From a virus, in IMG/VR virus record IMGVR_UViG_3300036770_008729, positions 1 to 31,358 of that record: DNA of 31,358 bases; one strand, 5' to 3'. The position numbers and the translations under genes were made by a program. Of the stretch, positions 7,253 through 17,204 are shown in pieces. A model generated the notes under the pieces. The model had not been told where the DNA came from. It worked only from the letters and a program-made list of their open reading frames with translations, and did not search any database. The number at the start of each line of letters is the position of its first letter. The stretch's first letter is position 1.

Positions 7253-10200
7253 ATGATGAAATTTTTCAAGTACATATTTTTATCTCTGATAACCTTGTTA
7301 TCTATAAATTCTTTTTCACAAACCGCAATGCCTGCTTCTGGCACTAATGTTGGTGCATCATCGGGTAGTTGGCTAGTTCCTGCCAATGTTTATTCAATAG
7401 AAATTGATGCTTGGGGTGGTGGTGGAGCTGGTGCTGGTAAATCGACCTCAGGGACTGGTGGTTTAGCTGGTGGTGCAGGTGGATCAAGATCTACAACAAC
7501 AATTTCAGTAACACCTGGTCAAATCATATATTTTAGAGTGGCAGCCTCTAGACCCGGAACTACAGGAAATGCAGCAAACGGAAATGATACCTGGGTCAAT
7601 AAGTCATTAAATTCCGCACCTACATCTTCAACCGATGGTGTTGTCGCTAAAGGTGGGGCTAGTGCAGTTGGAACTGCTGCTGGTGTTGGTTCAACAACAG
7701 GATGTATAGGAACATCTAACCAAGGTGGTAGTGGTAGAGTCGGTGGTGTAACTGCTGGTGGTGGAGGTTCTGGTGCCGGTACGAACTTAGATGGTAATGA
7801 TGCCACAGGAACTGCTGGTGCGACCGCTCCTGCTGGTGGTGGTAATGGTGGTAATGGTCACTCATCTGGTGGTGCGGGTTCTGCTGGTTCAATTCCTGGT
7901 GGAGGAGGTGGTGGTGCCTATAAAAACAATAACACATCAAGAAGTGGAGGAGCTGGGGCAGCTGGTAGGGTTATACTTACTTATTTAGCTATTCCTAATT
8001 GTGCCTCTCTTAATGCACCATCAAACAATTCAACTGGTATTTCAACAAATCAAGTACTTAGTTGGGCTGCTGTTAGTGGTGCTACAAGTTATGATGTTTA
8101 TTTTGGTACAAGCTCTACTCCGCCTTTTGTTATAAATCAAACAGGAACATCTTATACTCCTACATTATCATATTCAACTCAATACTATTGGAAGGTAGTT
8201 GCTAAAAACTCAGCCGGTGATGCCTTAAGTTGTTCTACTTGGAACTTTACAACAAAAGATCCTGGTTGTCTTTCAGCAACCTACGGTCAGTATCCTAGTA
8301 CTACATATACACCATCTTGTATGGGAACCGTTGAGAATATAACTACTACTGGATATGCTAGTGAGTATTCGGTTGTTAGTTTACAAAATGGTGAAACTTA
8401 TACATTTTCTTCATCTAATTCTACTGATTTTATAACTATTTCTAATTCTGCTGGAACGACTGTTTTAGCATATGGCACAACACCTGTTTCGTGGACTTCT
8501 AATTTAACTGGAAATGTTAGATTTTATACACACACAAATGAGGCTTGTGGTTCTTCTACTACTGGTCGAACTAGAAGAGTTCAGTGTTCGATACCACCAC
8601 TTTGTACTTCTCTAATCTCACCTTCTGATGGATCTACTGGTCAGAGTATTGGTACTCAACTTTCTTGGCAATCTGTTTCTAATGCGAATAGTTATGATGT
8701 ATATTTTGGAACATCATCAAATCCACCTTTTATACAGAATCAGACAGGTACAACTTACTCCCCTTCATTGTCATATAATACTACCTACTACTGGAAAATA
8801 GTTCCTAAGAGTTCTGTTGGTAGTGCTACTGGTTGCTCAGTATGGTCTTTCACCACTGGTGGTCCTGGTTGCTTAAATTCTACTTATGGACAATATCCAA
8901 CATCGGTGTATAATCCAGGATGTACTGGAACACCCGAGAATATAACAACTGCTGGCTATGCTGGTGAATATTCTATGGTAACTTTAATTAGTAATGTTAA
9001 TTATACATTCTCGTCTTCTGTTGCTACTGATTTTATAACAATTAGTGATGAGTTAGGAACAACAATACTGGCTTATGGTACAGGTAGTGTTTCTTTTACT
9101 TGTCTTACTGATGGTAATTACAGATTTTATACTCACACTGATAATGCCTGTGGTTCTTCGAGTACTAGTAGAGTTAGAAGAATCCAATGTTCTACTCCAC
9201 CCCCACCGGCTAATGATTTAATTGCAAATGCACAAGATGTTGGTTTATGTGGTGGATCGTTTAATGGCAATACTAAGTTTGCTACAAATTCCGGAGATGG
9301 ACCAAGTTGTTGGACGGCTCCTTCTGAAAATTGGACAGCACCTGGTGTTTGGTACACGGTGGTTGGAAATGGTCAGAACATAACAGCATCTCTTTGTGGT
9401 TCTAATTATGATACCAAGCTATTTATTTATACAGGAACACCTGGTAGTTTGACTTGTCTTACTTACAATGATGATTTTTGCTCAACTCAATCACAAGTTA
9501 CGTTTTCATCGACATTAAATACTACTTATTATATGTTGGTTACTGGATATGGATCTGCAAAAGGTGCTTTCACATTTTCAGTAAGTTTGGATCCATCGGT
9601 TCCTGTTATATCAACAAATCCAACAAACAGCACAATTTGTCCAGGTTCAAGTTGGACATTTTCAGTTATCGCCTCTGGTAATCAAGGCCCTCTTTCTTAT
9701 CAATGGTATTTAGATGGAAATGTAATTAGTGGTGCTACTCAATCTACATATGATGCTTCGACTGCTGGTACCTACTATGTTATTGTTTCTAATAGTTGTG
9801 GTGCTACAACTCAATCAAGTAATGCTACATTAAGTTTATTTACTTTACCTACTATTACTGTTAATTCTCCTGAAATTTGTTTTGGTAATTCTACTACAAT
9901 TATTGCTTCTGGTGGCACTTCTTATAGTTGGTCAACCGGTGCCACTACCAGTTCAATATCTGTTAGTCCTATTTCAACAACTAATTATATTGTAACTGGA
10001 ACTGATGTGAATGGATGTCAGAATACAGCAACTTCAACAGTAACTGTAAATCCTAATCCATTAGTATCTCTAAACACACTATCAAGTACTATTTGTTCTG
10101 GTGGATCCGGTACTAATAACATTACAGCTACTCCGTCATCCGGTAATCCAACATATAATTATCAGTGGCAGTATTTTAATGGTACTTCTTGGGTTAATAC

Positions 10201-13200
10201 CGGTACGAATGTTAATACATTGAATGCTACTCCAAGCGCAACTAGAGAATATAGAGTTGTTATAAATGATAGTAAATCTTGTTTGGTAACTTCATCTTCT
10301 CATACGGTTACTGTGGTTCCTGATCCTATAAATCCTACATTAAATACAAAGAGTCCAAATCAAAATGATATTTGTGTTGGTACTGGAGTATCTGCTACTT
10401 TTAATTCGGGTAGTGATGGTGTTGGTTGTCAAGATATTTTTCAATATTCAATAAATAGTGGAATTAGTTGGTCTAGTTATAATCCAGGAAATACAATTTC
10501 AACATCTGGTCTAACACAAGGAACGACTGTTCAGATTAGAGGTCGTAGAGGTAATTGTAGTACTGGTATAGGGTGTTCTAATAATGCTTATGATGTATTA
10601 GTTCAGTGGACTATAGTGACTCCTCCGATTCTTTCAACAAACGTTTCTGACGTAAGTTGTAATGGTGGAAATAATGGTAACATTAATCTTACCGTATCTG
10701 GATCTGTTGGTCCTTTCTCATTTAATTGGTCAGGTCCAAATGGATTTACTTCAACTCTTGAAGACCTATCAAATGTAGAGGCTGGTAGCTATACAGTTGT
10801 TGTTTCTACACCAAGTGGTTGTCAGTCTACTACTTCAATTACAGTATCTCAGCCAAGTAATATGGTATTAACTATTGTTGGTCAAAATGTTGCTTGTAAT
10901 GGTGGTAGTTCCGGTAATATCGACTTGACTGTTAGTGGTGGTACACCTACATATACTTATTCTTGGTCTAATGGTGAGACAACTGAAGATATATCAAATT
11001 TAAGTCCTGGCTCATATACTGTAAACGTTAGTGATGCGAACGGTTGTATTGCAACATCTACAGTGTCAATATCTGAACCTTCTTTACCAATTAGTTTATC
11101 AAATACAAATCAAAATGTCCTATGTAATGGTGGTAGTGATGGTTCAATTGATCTTAATGTATCTGGTGGTACACCAGGTTATACTTATTCCTGGTCAAAT
11201 GGACAAACATCAGAGGATATTTCTGGATTGATTGCGGGAACATATTCTGTTTTGGTAACAGATTTCAATGGATGTACATCTACACTTACAACTACAATTT
11301 TACAACCATCCGCTTTAAGTAGTTCTGTCGCTGTCTATAATGTAAATTGTTATGGTCAAAATACTGGTTCAATTAACTTGACTGTTTCAGGTGGGACACC
11401 TGGTTATACTTATTTATGGTCAAATGGGCAAACATCAGCTTATGCAACGGCATTGGGAGCTGGTACCTACTCTGTGTTAATAACAGATGTTAATGGTTGT
11501 CAATCAACTAATAATGCTACTATAACTCAACCTACTTTATTGGTTGCATCTCATACTAAGGTCAATCTTACTTGTTATAATTCAAATGATGGCTCTATAA
11601 CAGTTACTGCTTCTGGTGGTACACCTCCATATACTTATGGTTGGACAAATGGTATGACAGGATCTACTATTTCTAATTTACCAGCTGGTAATTACACATC
11701 ATATGTTTCTGATTCAAAAGGTTGTACTAAATTACAAACTATAAATGTCTCACAACCCTCTGTTCTTTCTTCAAGTGTTAATAGTCCTACAATATCAACT
11801 TGTCAGACAACACCAGTTGTTATTACAGCTTCTGTTATAGGTGGAACTGCTCCATATACATATTTATGGTCTACTGGAGCAACTACTAATACAATTTCTG
11901 TTTTACCTACACAAACTACATCTTATACTATTCAAATTACTGATTCTAAAGGATGTGTTAATAATAATATCGCTACGGTAACTGTCAGTCAAACGGTTGG
12001 ACTTCCTATTGTAGGTTCGGTTTCTGGACCAACACAGGCCTATAATTATATGTTAAATGGATCTTCTGCTACTTATTCAGTTAATCCTGTTCCTGGTGCT
12101 ACTAGTTATATTTGGTATATACCAAACAATGGCGTTTGGGTTATCGGTAATAACACATCAAATATATTGACTGTTCAATTTCAATCTTATTTCACTGGTG
12201 GTGATTTTTATGTTGCAGCTCTTGATGGTTGTTCTATTAGTTATTCTGATACATTAAATGTTTCTATTTTAGATAATCCAATTATTGCCGGTTCATCTTG
12301 TGGAATACCTTCGGGTTCAATAAAGACCTACTATGTTTCAAATTCAATTCCTGGTTTAACTTATAATTGGACACCACCTTATGGTTCGGTCATTCTTTCT
12401 GGTCAGGGTAATGATACTGTTCAAATTAAATATAGTTCTTATTTTCAATCACAATCTCAATTATATGTTAATACATCTACGATATATGGTGTATTCACCG
12501 GGGAAAAGGAAATACTAAGAAACGCTTCATCACCAACTGCGATTTTAGGACCTCAATCTATTTGTGCGGATGGAACAACTATTTATGAATATTATGTTGA
12601 TTCTGTGGCTACTGCTACATCCTATATTTGGGGTGTGCCAAATGGAGTTAGTATCGTTAGTGGTCAAAGTAATGATACCATTCAGGTTAGATTTAGTACT
12701 TCATATATTGGTGGTAATTTTAGCGTGATGTCTGTAAATCAATGCGGATCTTCTCCTATGAGATATGGAACAGTTTCTAATAGTAATCAACAATTTTATC
12801 CTGGTACTATTTCTGGGCCAGGTGATCTGTGTCCTTATTTAGGAACTACAGTTACTTATAGTGTTCCTCTATCCGCAGGTTATACATATACTTGGTTAGC
12901 TCCTTCCGGTATGACAATTTTATCAGGTCAGGGAACAAATATAATAACATTACAAGTATCTAACTCTTTTACTTCTGGAACTTTGAGTGTGAAATTAAAT
13001 GAAGGTTGTGGTGATAGTCCATATTCTACTCGTAGTCTTTCAACTCAACAAACAAATATATCAGTTTCTCAAATACAAGGATTAACAAACCCTTGTTCAA
13101 TTGTTGGTACTGGTCAAACAACAACATATAGTATCACACCAATAAGTGGTGTAAACTATAACTGGTCTGTTCCGGTAAATGCTACAATAGTTTCTGGTCA

Positions 13201-14227
13201 AGGTTCAAATGTAATTAGTGTTAGTTTTCAATCCGGTTTTTCTGGAGGTGTGATAAGTGTGTTAGTTTCTGGTGGTTGTGCTAGTCCAATAACTGTGTCT
13301 AAAACTTTATCACTTGGATATCCTTCAATGACAATTCAGGGCACAAGATGTGTTGAAAATGGTTGGTCTTATAACTACTCGGTTTCTTTTCCTAGTATGG
13401 CTTATTATTATAATGTTCAGAGTTATACTTGGGTTCCACCTGCAAATGCAGTTGTTAGTAGTGGTCAGGGAACTCAAAGTGCGACTATAACTTATCCTTC
13501 AAACTTTGAGTCCAATTGTACAAACAATATGTGTGACTCAATTAAAGTATATGTTCAGTTTCCTTGTGGTGTGAAATTGGTAAAAATGAAAATTGGTATG
13601 ACAACTTATGCTGCTAGCTCAATTATTGGTCCACCTTCAACTTGTGGTCCAGATACTGTTATGTTGAATGTTGCGGTTCCTACACCAGTAAGAGCAACTG
13701 GTTATATTTGGGGTTATCCAAATGGTGCTCAATTTTTAAACCTTAATGGTGGTGGGTCTTCAAATGATACTATTTTTGCAAAGATTAATTCTACTTACTT
13801 TGGTGGTAGTTTTAGTGTTATGAGTTTTAATCAATGTGGTTCAACTCCAATGAGATATTTTACCTTACCAAAGGTTTGTCCTACTGCTATTATTATAAAT
13901 AATGATCCTGAGATATCTACTGATATAATAACTACGATGAATGATATTCTTTCGGATCCAGAATATTTGGAAAATCAAAAAAGACCTTTGGATTTTATAA
14001 CTTATCCAAATCCTGGTCAAAACATAATAAATCTTAGAATATTTAAAGGAAATTCACCTTACTATTTGATTCAAATAACTAATTTGATTGGTCAAAATGT
14101 TTATGCCAAATTACATGAGGCTGAAGATGTTATTGATATTTCTAAATTTGAAGAAGGAGTATTCTTTATTTCAATTCAGGATAATGAAGGAAATAAATTA
14201 ACTAAACAATTAGTTATTGAGAGATAA
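7253..14227 (+). CDS. Giant SprB-repeat adhesin-like protein with T9SS sorting domain
   Basis: About 2,324 aa; starts at one of two adjacent ATGs (7253 or 7256). Order of parts: Sec signal peptide (MKFFKYIFLSLITLLSINS, cleavage near SFSQ); Gly-rich domain (bases ~7360-7980); two copies of a ~200-residue module, each an Fn3-like domain (SYDVYFGTSS, TYYWK) plus a CGSS-containing beta domain (8000-9205); a PPC-like domain (~9210-9594); several Ig-like domains; five SprB-type repeats (10628-11761); a string of PKD-like domains with FGGSFSVMS-like ends (~12020-13890); and a C-terminal ~80-residue type A T9SS sorting domain (FITYPNPGQN to KQLVIER). Such proteins are exported by Sec, then moved to the surface by T9SS and often used for gliding or adhesion. 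Its presence among phage genes is highly unusual. Overlaps the convergent gene at 14214 by 14 bases. Confidence 0.9.
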   Translation: MMKFFKYIFLSLITLLSINSFSQTAMPASGTNVGASSGSWLVPANVYSIEIDAWGGGGAGAGKSTSGTGGLAGGAGGSRSTTTISVTPGQIIYFRVAASRPGTTGNAANGNDTWVNKSLNSAPTSSTDGVVAKGGASAVGTAAGVGSTTGCIGTSNQGGSGRVGGVTAGGGGSGAGTNLDGNDATGTAGATAPAGGGNGGNGHSSGGAGSAGSIPGGGGGGAYKNNNTSRSGGAGAAGRVILTYLAIPNCASLNAPSNNSTGISTNQVLSWAAVSGATSYDVYFGTSSTPPFVINQTGTSYTPTLSYSTQYYWKVVAKNSAGDALSCSTWNFTTKDPGCLSATYGQYPSTTYTPSCMGTVENITTTGYASEYSVVSLQNGETYTFSSSNSTDFITISNSAGTTVLAYGTTPVSWTSNLTGNVRFYTHTNEACGSSTTGRTRRVQCSIPPLCTSLISPSDGSTGQSIGTQLSWQSVSNANSYDVYFGTSSNPPFIQNQTGTTYSPSLSYNTTYYWKIVPKSSVGSATGCSVWSFTTGGPGCLNSTYGQYPTSVYNPGCTGTPENITTAGYAGEYSMVTLISNVNYTFSSSVATDFITISDELGTTILAYGTGSVSFTCLTDGNYRFYTHTDNACGSSSTSRVRRIQCSTPPPPANDLIANAQDVGLCGGSFNGNTKFATNSGDGPSCWTAPSENWTAPGVWYTVVGNGQNITASLCGSNYDTKLFIYTGTPGSLTCLTYNDDFCSTQSQVTFSSTLNTTYYMLVTGYGSAKGAFTFSVSLDPSVPVISTNPTNSTICPGSSWTFSVIASGNQGPLSYQWYLDGNVISGATQSTYDASTAGTYYVIVSNSCGATTQSSNATLSLFTLPTITVNSPEICFGNSTTIIASGGTSYSWSTGATTSSISVSPISTTNYIVTGTDVNGCQNTATSTVTVNPNPLVSLNTLSSTICSGGSGTNNITATPSSGNPTYNYQWQYFNGTSWVNTGTNVNTLNATPSATREYRVVINDSKSCLVTSSSHTVTVVPDPINPTLNTKSPNQNDICVGTGVSATFNSGSDGVGCQDIFQYSINSGISWSSYNPGNTISTSGLTQGTTVQIRGRRGNCSTGIGCSNNAYDVLVQWTIVTPPILSTNVSDVSCNGGNNGNINLTVSGSVGPFSFNWSGPNGFTSTLEDLSNVEAGSYTVVVSTPSGCQSTTSITVSQPSNMVLTIVGQNVACNGGSSGNIDLTVSGGTPTYTYSWSNGETTEDISNLSPGSYTVNVSDANGCIATSTVSISEPSLPISLSNTNQNVLCNGGSDGSIDLNVSGGTPGYTYSWSNGQTSEDISGLIAGTYSVLVTDFNGCTSTLTTTILQPSALSSSVAVYNVNCYGQNTGSINLTVSGGTPGYTYLWSNGQTSAYATALGAGTYSVLITDVNGCQSTNNATITQPTLLVASHTKVNLTCYNSNDGSITVTASGGTPPYTYGWTNGMTGSTISNLPAGNYTSYVSDSKGCTKLQTINVSQPSVLSSSVNSPTISTCQTTPVVITASVIGGTAPYTYLWSTGATTNTISVLPTQTTSYTIQITDSKGCVNNNIATVTVSQTVGLPIVGSVSGPTQAYNYMLNGSSATYSVNPVPGATSYIWYIPNNGVWVIGNNTSNILTVQFQSYFTGGDFYVAALDGCSISYSDTLNVSILDNPIIAGSSCGIPSGSIKTYYVSNSIPGLTYNWTPPYGSVILSGQGNDTVQIKYSSYFQSQSQLYVNTSTIYGVFTGEKEILRNASSPTAILGPQSICADGTTIYEYYVDSVATATSYIWGVPNGVSIVSGQSNDTIQVRFSTSYIGGNFSVMSVNQCGSSPMRYGTVSNSNQQFYPGTISGPGDLCPYLGTTVTYSVPLSAGYTYTWLAPSGMTILSGQGTNIITLQVSNSFTSGTLSVKLNEGCGDSPYSTRSLSTQQTNISVSQIQGLTNPCSIVGTGQTTTYSITPISGVNYNWSVPVNATIVSGQGSNVISVSFQSGFSGGVISVLVSGGCASPITVSKTLSLGYPSMTIQGTRCVENGWSYNYSVSFPSMAYYYNVQSYTWVPPANAVVSSGQGTQSATITYPSNFESNCTNNMCDSIKVYVQFPCGVKLVKMKIGMTTYAASSIIGPPSTCGPDTVMLNVAVPTPVRATGYIWGYPNGAQFLNLNGGGSSNDTIFAKINSTYFGGSFSVMSFNQCGSTPMRYFTLPKVCPTAIIINNDPEISTDIITTMNDILSDPEYLENQKRPLDFITYPNPGQNIINLRIFKGNSPYYLIQITNLIGQNVYAKLHEAEDVIDISKFEEGVFFISIQDNEGNKLTKQLVIER
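8000..9205 (+). repeat. Two tandem ~600-base modules in the giant gene
   Basis: Bases ~8000-8599 and ~8603-9205 encode parallel ~200-aa blocks. Both contain SYDVYFGTSS, YGQYP, ENITT, ATDFITIS or STDFITIS, and RFYTHT followed by ACGSS. Divergence is moderate, so the duplication is old. Confidence 0.85.
10628..11761 (+). repeat. Five SprB-type repeats
   Basis: Five ~75-residue units (residues ~1127-1504 counted from base 7250), each with a CNGG/CYG motif, a D or N-[GI]-x-[IL]-x-[LV] strand, SGGTPxYTYxWSNG, AGxYxVxVxDxxGC and a QPS end. This is the repeat of the flavobacterial gliding adhesin SprB. Confidence 0.85.
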
Positions 14228-14855
14228 ACTTTTTGTCAATTATAGCAAATGAGAAATGTTGTTTTGGTGGTAAAAAAACTATAGTTTTATCTAAAATACC
14301 TTCAAGTTTTTTTCTAATCTTATCCATGACAGATATGACATTGTCATACAAAGTTACATTCAGGTTTGTTTTTTGAACAAAAACAAAACAAGGAATCCAC
14401 CCTGAATTCAATAATTCTGGAATTTCTCTACTTTCTTCTTTTATTTTATCCTTAAAGTAACTAGAAATTGTAGGATTTTCAAACACACGAACCCAATCCA
14501 ATTTTTGATGTTTCATGCTCAATCCAACAAGAGCAGCATTAATAGATTTGAGGTACTTTAAGTCACCAATATTATTATTATTAAAATAGTCTTCAGTTCT
14601 TAAAAATTTTGTACTTAAAGTCTCACCGTTACATACTAAGTTTTGAAATCCAACTCCTGGTTTTAATAGGTAAGGACTTAAATAACCAATTGAAAATTCA
14701 GGAAATAAATCTTCTAAATCAACCAAACAATCAAAAGTATCTTCTATATTTAAATCATCAAAAGCACTTTCGATTATTTCAATACCGGATTCACAATCTT
14801 GAAGTTCAAGCTGTTCAATAAAATTATATCTTTCAAAAGTTTTGATGTATTTCAT
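14214..14855 (-). CDS. Tagged protein MKYIKTFE..., unknown function
   Basis: 213 aa, not recognised. Begins MKYIKTFERYN, the clearest copy of the shared N-terminal peptide. The rest is acidic in its first half (ESGIEIIESAFDDLNIED) and more hydrophobic and basic toward the C-terminus (TIVFLPPKQHFSFAIIDKKF). No membrane span. Its ATG is two bases after the stop of the 745-aa putative virion protein, so the two are translated from one mRNA driven by the TTAATATATA motif at 17100. That linkage supports a virion or packaged role. Its last 14 bases overlap the end of the giant adhesin gene on the other strand. Confidence 0.8.
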   Translation of the reverse strand: MKYIKTFERYNFIEQLELQDCESGIEIIESAFDDLNIEDTFDCLVDLEDLFPEFSIGYLSPYLLKPGVGFQNLVCNGETLSTKFLRTEDYFNNNNIGDLKYLKSINAALVGLSMKHQKLDWVRVFENPTISSYFKDKIKEESREIPELLNSGWIPCFVFVQKTNLNVTLYDNVISVMDKIRKKLEGILDKTIVFLPPKQHFSFAIIDKKFISQ

Positions 14856-14857
14856 AG

Positions 14858-17095
14858 TTATTCATTATATGGGAAATTCGGTAAATAAAGACGAGTAGTT
14901 GCATTGTCTGCAAAAACCAAGTATTTACTATCATCTCTAATAATATATTGATTACAAATCTTAGTGTGTTCAGATTCTGGTATAACATCTAAGAATACTC
15001 TTATGTTAGTTGCTTTCATATCAGAACCAAGTAACTCTGGATTTACTCCTTCCATCTCAAAGGTTATAGGAGTTATATCTTGTTCATTTTTATAAACTTG
15101 TTTCAATATCGTGTTTGTTAGTGTGGCTGCCTCTTCCTCCAGCTCTATATTTCTCTTATAGATGTATTGTTGCATTTTTCTCTGTCTTTGTTCTATATTA
15201 AGCACATAACAATACCATACTTCTTCATTAAGAGCATTTGTTTCATTTACAGGAACACCTGATAAATCAAAGTGGTAAGTTTCTGTGTTAAGAGTTACTA
15301 TAATAGTATCGTTTAGTAATTCAGCACTCCATCCTTTTGAGTTATCTTCATCATAATAATTAAAGAATGAATAGACTTCATCCATCACATAATTGTTAAG
15401 ATTGAACCAAATTTGAAAGCCAATATTATCTGAGACATCCAATTTTGGATCTAAGTTTTTATATCTTACCGCTGTTGTTCCCTGTTCAACGGTTGATAGA
15501 TCATAGTTAGCTTTAGCGATTATTGTAGATGAGTTTTCAATCAATTCCTTATTAATTTCTGCCATTATTTCTTGTCTAATAGGTTCCCTTGTAAGTGGTT
15601 TGAATTGGTCTTTATTAGCTATAGATGCTTTATCTTGAACATTTTCAACACCAAACAATTCATCAATAGTGCTATTCTTAGTGAGTTGGTCAAGTTTTGT
15701 CTGAATTTGTTGATTACCAGCAATAACATTTGCTTTCTGAGTGTATTTTTTCAATACAAGTTTATAATACACTGCTGAGTTATTGAAATTTCTAAATTGT
15801 TGAGCATGGTCAACTTGAAACATTCTATTCAAATTACAGAAATAAAGAAAATCCTCTTTTGATGGTCTTCTTTGTGGTCCAAATATCTCTTTGAATTGTT
15901 TTTTTGTAATGTGAACATTCATATTTTCAAATAAACTCAAATCAAATTGATTCATTACTATCTGACTATCTGGAAAGTTGTTACCATCTACTGATACTTT
16001 CATATCACCTTGACAGACTACATTGTATAATTGATATTCATGTAGAGTGTGGTCTTGGCCTTTTTTATCAGCGTCTGTGCAAAAATAAATTACTTGGTGA
16101 CCAAATACTTGCTCAGCATCAGAACTCATTTTATTTAAAAGATTAAATGCTGTATTTTGTTGATATGGATTGTAAAGTTTAGCCTTTTCATCAGCTGTCA
16201 TTTGAGGCAAACTATTAGGTGTCTCACATTGTCCACCTGAATTAGAAATCCCACCATTGTTAAGTGCTGGTATAAAATTTCCATTTGCATCGTAATATCC
16301 GGTCAAATTAGATTGACAACATTCTCTAATCCCATAAAGATTTGTTTTGAAATAGTCTTTACTAACATTTTGAAAATCACCTATTAGATTAATATCTTGA
16401 ATACTGACATTTGCATCAGAGTTGTTCTCAACTGAATATTCAATTTGAAAAAATCTAACTGGATTAATAGGAGTAGTGCTTATATTTTCTTTTGTAAATG
16501 GTTCCCAACTAGACCAGGTTCTAGAATTATCTTGTGAATATCTATATTTTATAGATACTCCAGCTGGTATTCCAGTTGATGAGATTATCTCTATATCATC
16601 TACCTTGAATACTTTAAATATATATGGAGCTTTGAAAATTTTACTTTGACCAGAAGATAAAACTATTGTACTTTCATCTGTGACAACATCTCTTTCTAGA
16701 TCGCCATTTAATTTATATTCTAACAGTCTTATATTTCCTACAGTTGAGTTTCCTCCTCTTGTCCATCTGATATCTATATTAAGTTTGTCTTTTGGATCTA
16801 CTACAGGAAAATTATCTATATTTCTTTTTAGGTCTAACCATTCTGTCCATTGAATTCCATTTCTTGATATCCTATATTCTTGTGATAGGAATCTATTATC
16901 GGTCATTCCTAATGTATCATATAAAAATAAATTAAATAATTTAACATTTTGTAAATCTGTAATACTTATTGTATATTGGTCTCCTATATTTGAAAATATT
17001 GGAGCAAAGTCGACAGATGATGTCGCCGATGTGATACTAAACTTGTATGATATAGAAATAGTACCATTTAGGTTATCAGTTGCAATATTAGGCAT
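14858..17095 (-). CDS. Putative virion structural protein, tail or baseplate
   Basis: 745 aa, no signal peptide. The N-terminal ~250 residues read as repeated beta-sandwich units with RISRNGIQWTEWLDL and YRYSQDNSRTWSSWEPF, a pattern seen where a fold is duplicated. The centre (about 260-480) has CCQSNLTGYYDANGNF and HVITYF-like segments plus helical parts. The last third (about 560-640) looks like a concanavalin/LamG-type beta-sandwich (IGFQIWFNLNNYVMDEVYSF, then WYCYVLNIEQRQ). These features suit a baseplate, neck or decoration protein. No family is firmly recognised. First gene of an operon with the tagged 213-aa protein; full TTAATATATA motif four bases upstream. Confidence 0.65.
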   Translation of the reverse strand: MPNIATDNLNGTISISYKFSITSATSSVDFAPIFSNIGDQYTISITDLQNVKLFNLFLYDTLGMTDNRFLSQEYRISRNGIQWTEWLDLKRNIDNFPVVDPKDKLNIDIRWTRGGNSTVGNIRLLEYKLNGDLERDVVTDESTIVLSSGQSKIFKAPYIFKVFKVDDIEIISSTGIPAGVSIKYRYSQDNSRTWSSWEPFTKENISTTPINPVRFFQIEYSVENNSDANVSIQDINLIGDFQNVSKDYFKTNLYGIRECCQSNLTGYYDANGNFIPALNNGGISNSGGQCETPNSLPQMTADEKAKLYNPYQQNTAFNLLNKMSSDAEQVFGHQVIYFCTDADKKGQDHTLHEYQLYNVVCQGDMKVSVDGNNFPDSQIVMNQFDLSLFENMNVHITKKQFKEIFGPQRRPSKEDFLYFCNLNRMFQVDHAQQFRNFNNSAVYYKLVLKKYTQKANVIAGNQQIQTKLDQLTKNSTIDELFGVENVQDKASIANKDQFKPLTREPIRQEIMAEINKELIENSSTIIAKANYDLSTVEQGTTAVRYKNLDPKLDVSDNIGFQIWFNLNNYVMDEVYSFFNYYDEDNSKGWSAELLNDTIIVTLNTETYHFDLSGVPVNETNALNEEVWYCYVLNIEQRQRKMQQYIYKRNIELEEEAATLTNTILKQVYKNEQDITPITFEMEGVNPELLGSDMKATNIRVFLDVIPESEHTKICNQYIIRDDSKYLVFADNATTRLYLPNFPYNE

Positions 17096-17099
17096 GACT

Positions 17100-17109
17100 T
17101 ATATATTAA
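17100..17109 (-). promoter_or_regulatory. TTAATATATA motif, 4 bases before ATG 17095
   Basis: Minus strand: TTAATATATA, spacer AGTC, ATG. Drives the putative virion protein and, by read-through, the tagged 213-aa protein. Confidence 0.6.
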
Positions 17110-17142
17110 ATTGATAATTCTATTTAAATTTCTTCTAAATTA

Positions 17143-17174
17143 TTTTGTTAATAAATAAATCCTCCTTATATTTG
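17143..17174 (+). promoter_or_regulatory. Bacteroidetes-type promoter of the peptidase gene
   Basis: TTTTG (17143-17147), 19 bases, TATATTTG (17167-17174), about 30 bases before the ATG at 17205. Both boxes and the spacing fit the Bacteroidetes housekeeping sigma factor. Confidence 0.65.
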
Positions 17175-17204
17175 TATGTATAATAAAGTAAATAACAAAA
17201 AGTT

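Noticed and set aside
7183-7386. Minus-strand frame across the adhesin start
   Set aside because: Low-quality shadow of the signal-peptide region; no motif or start context.
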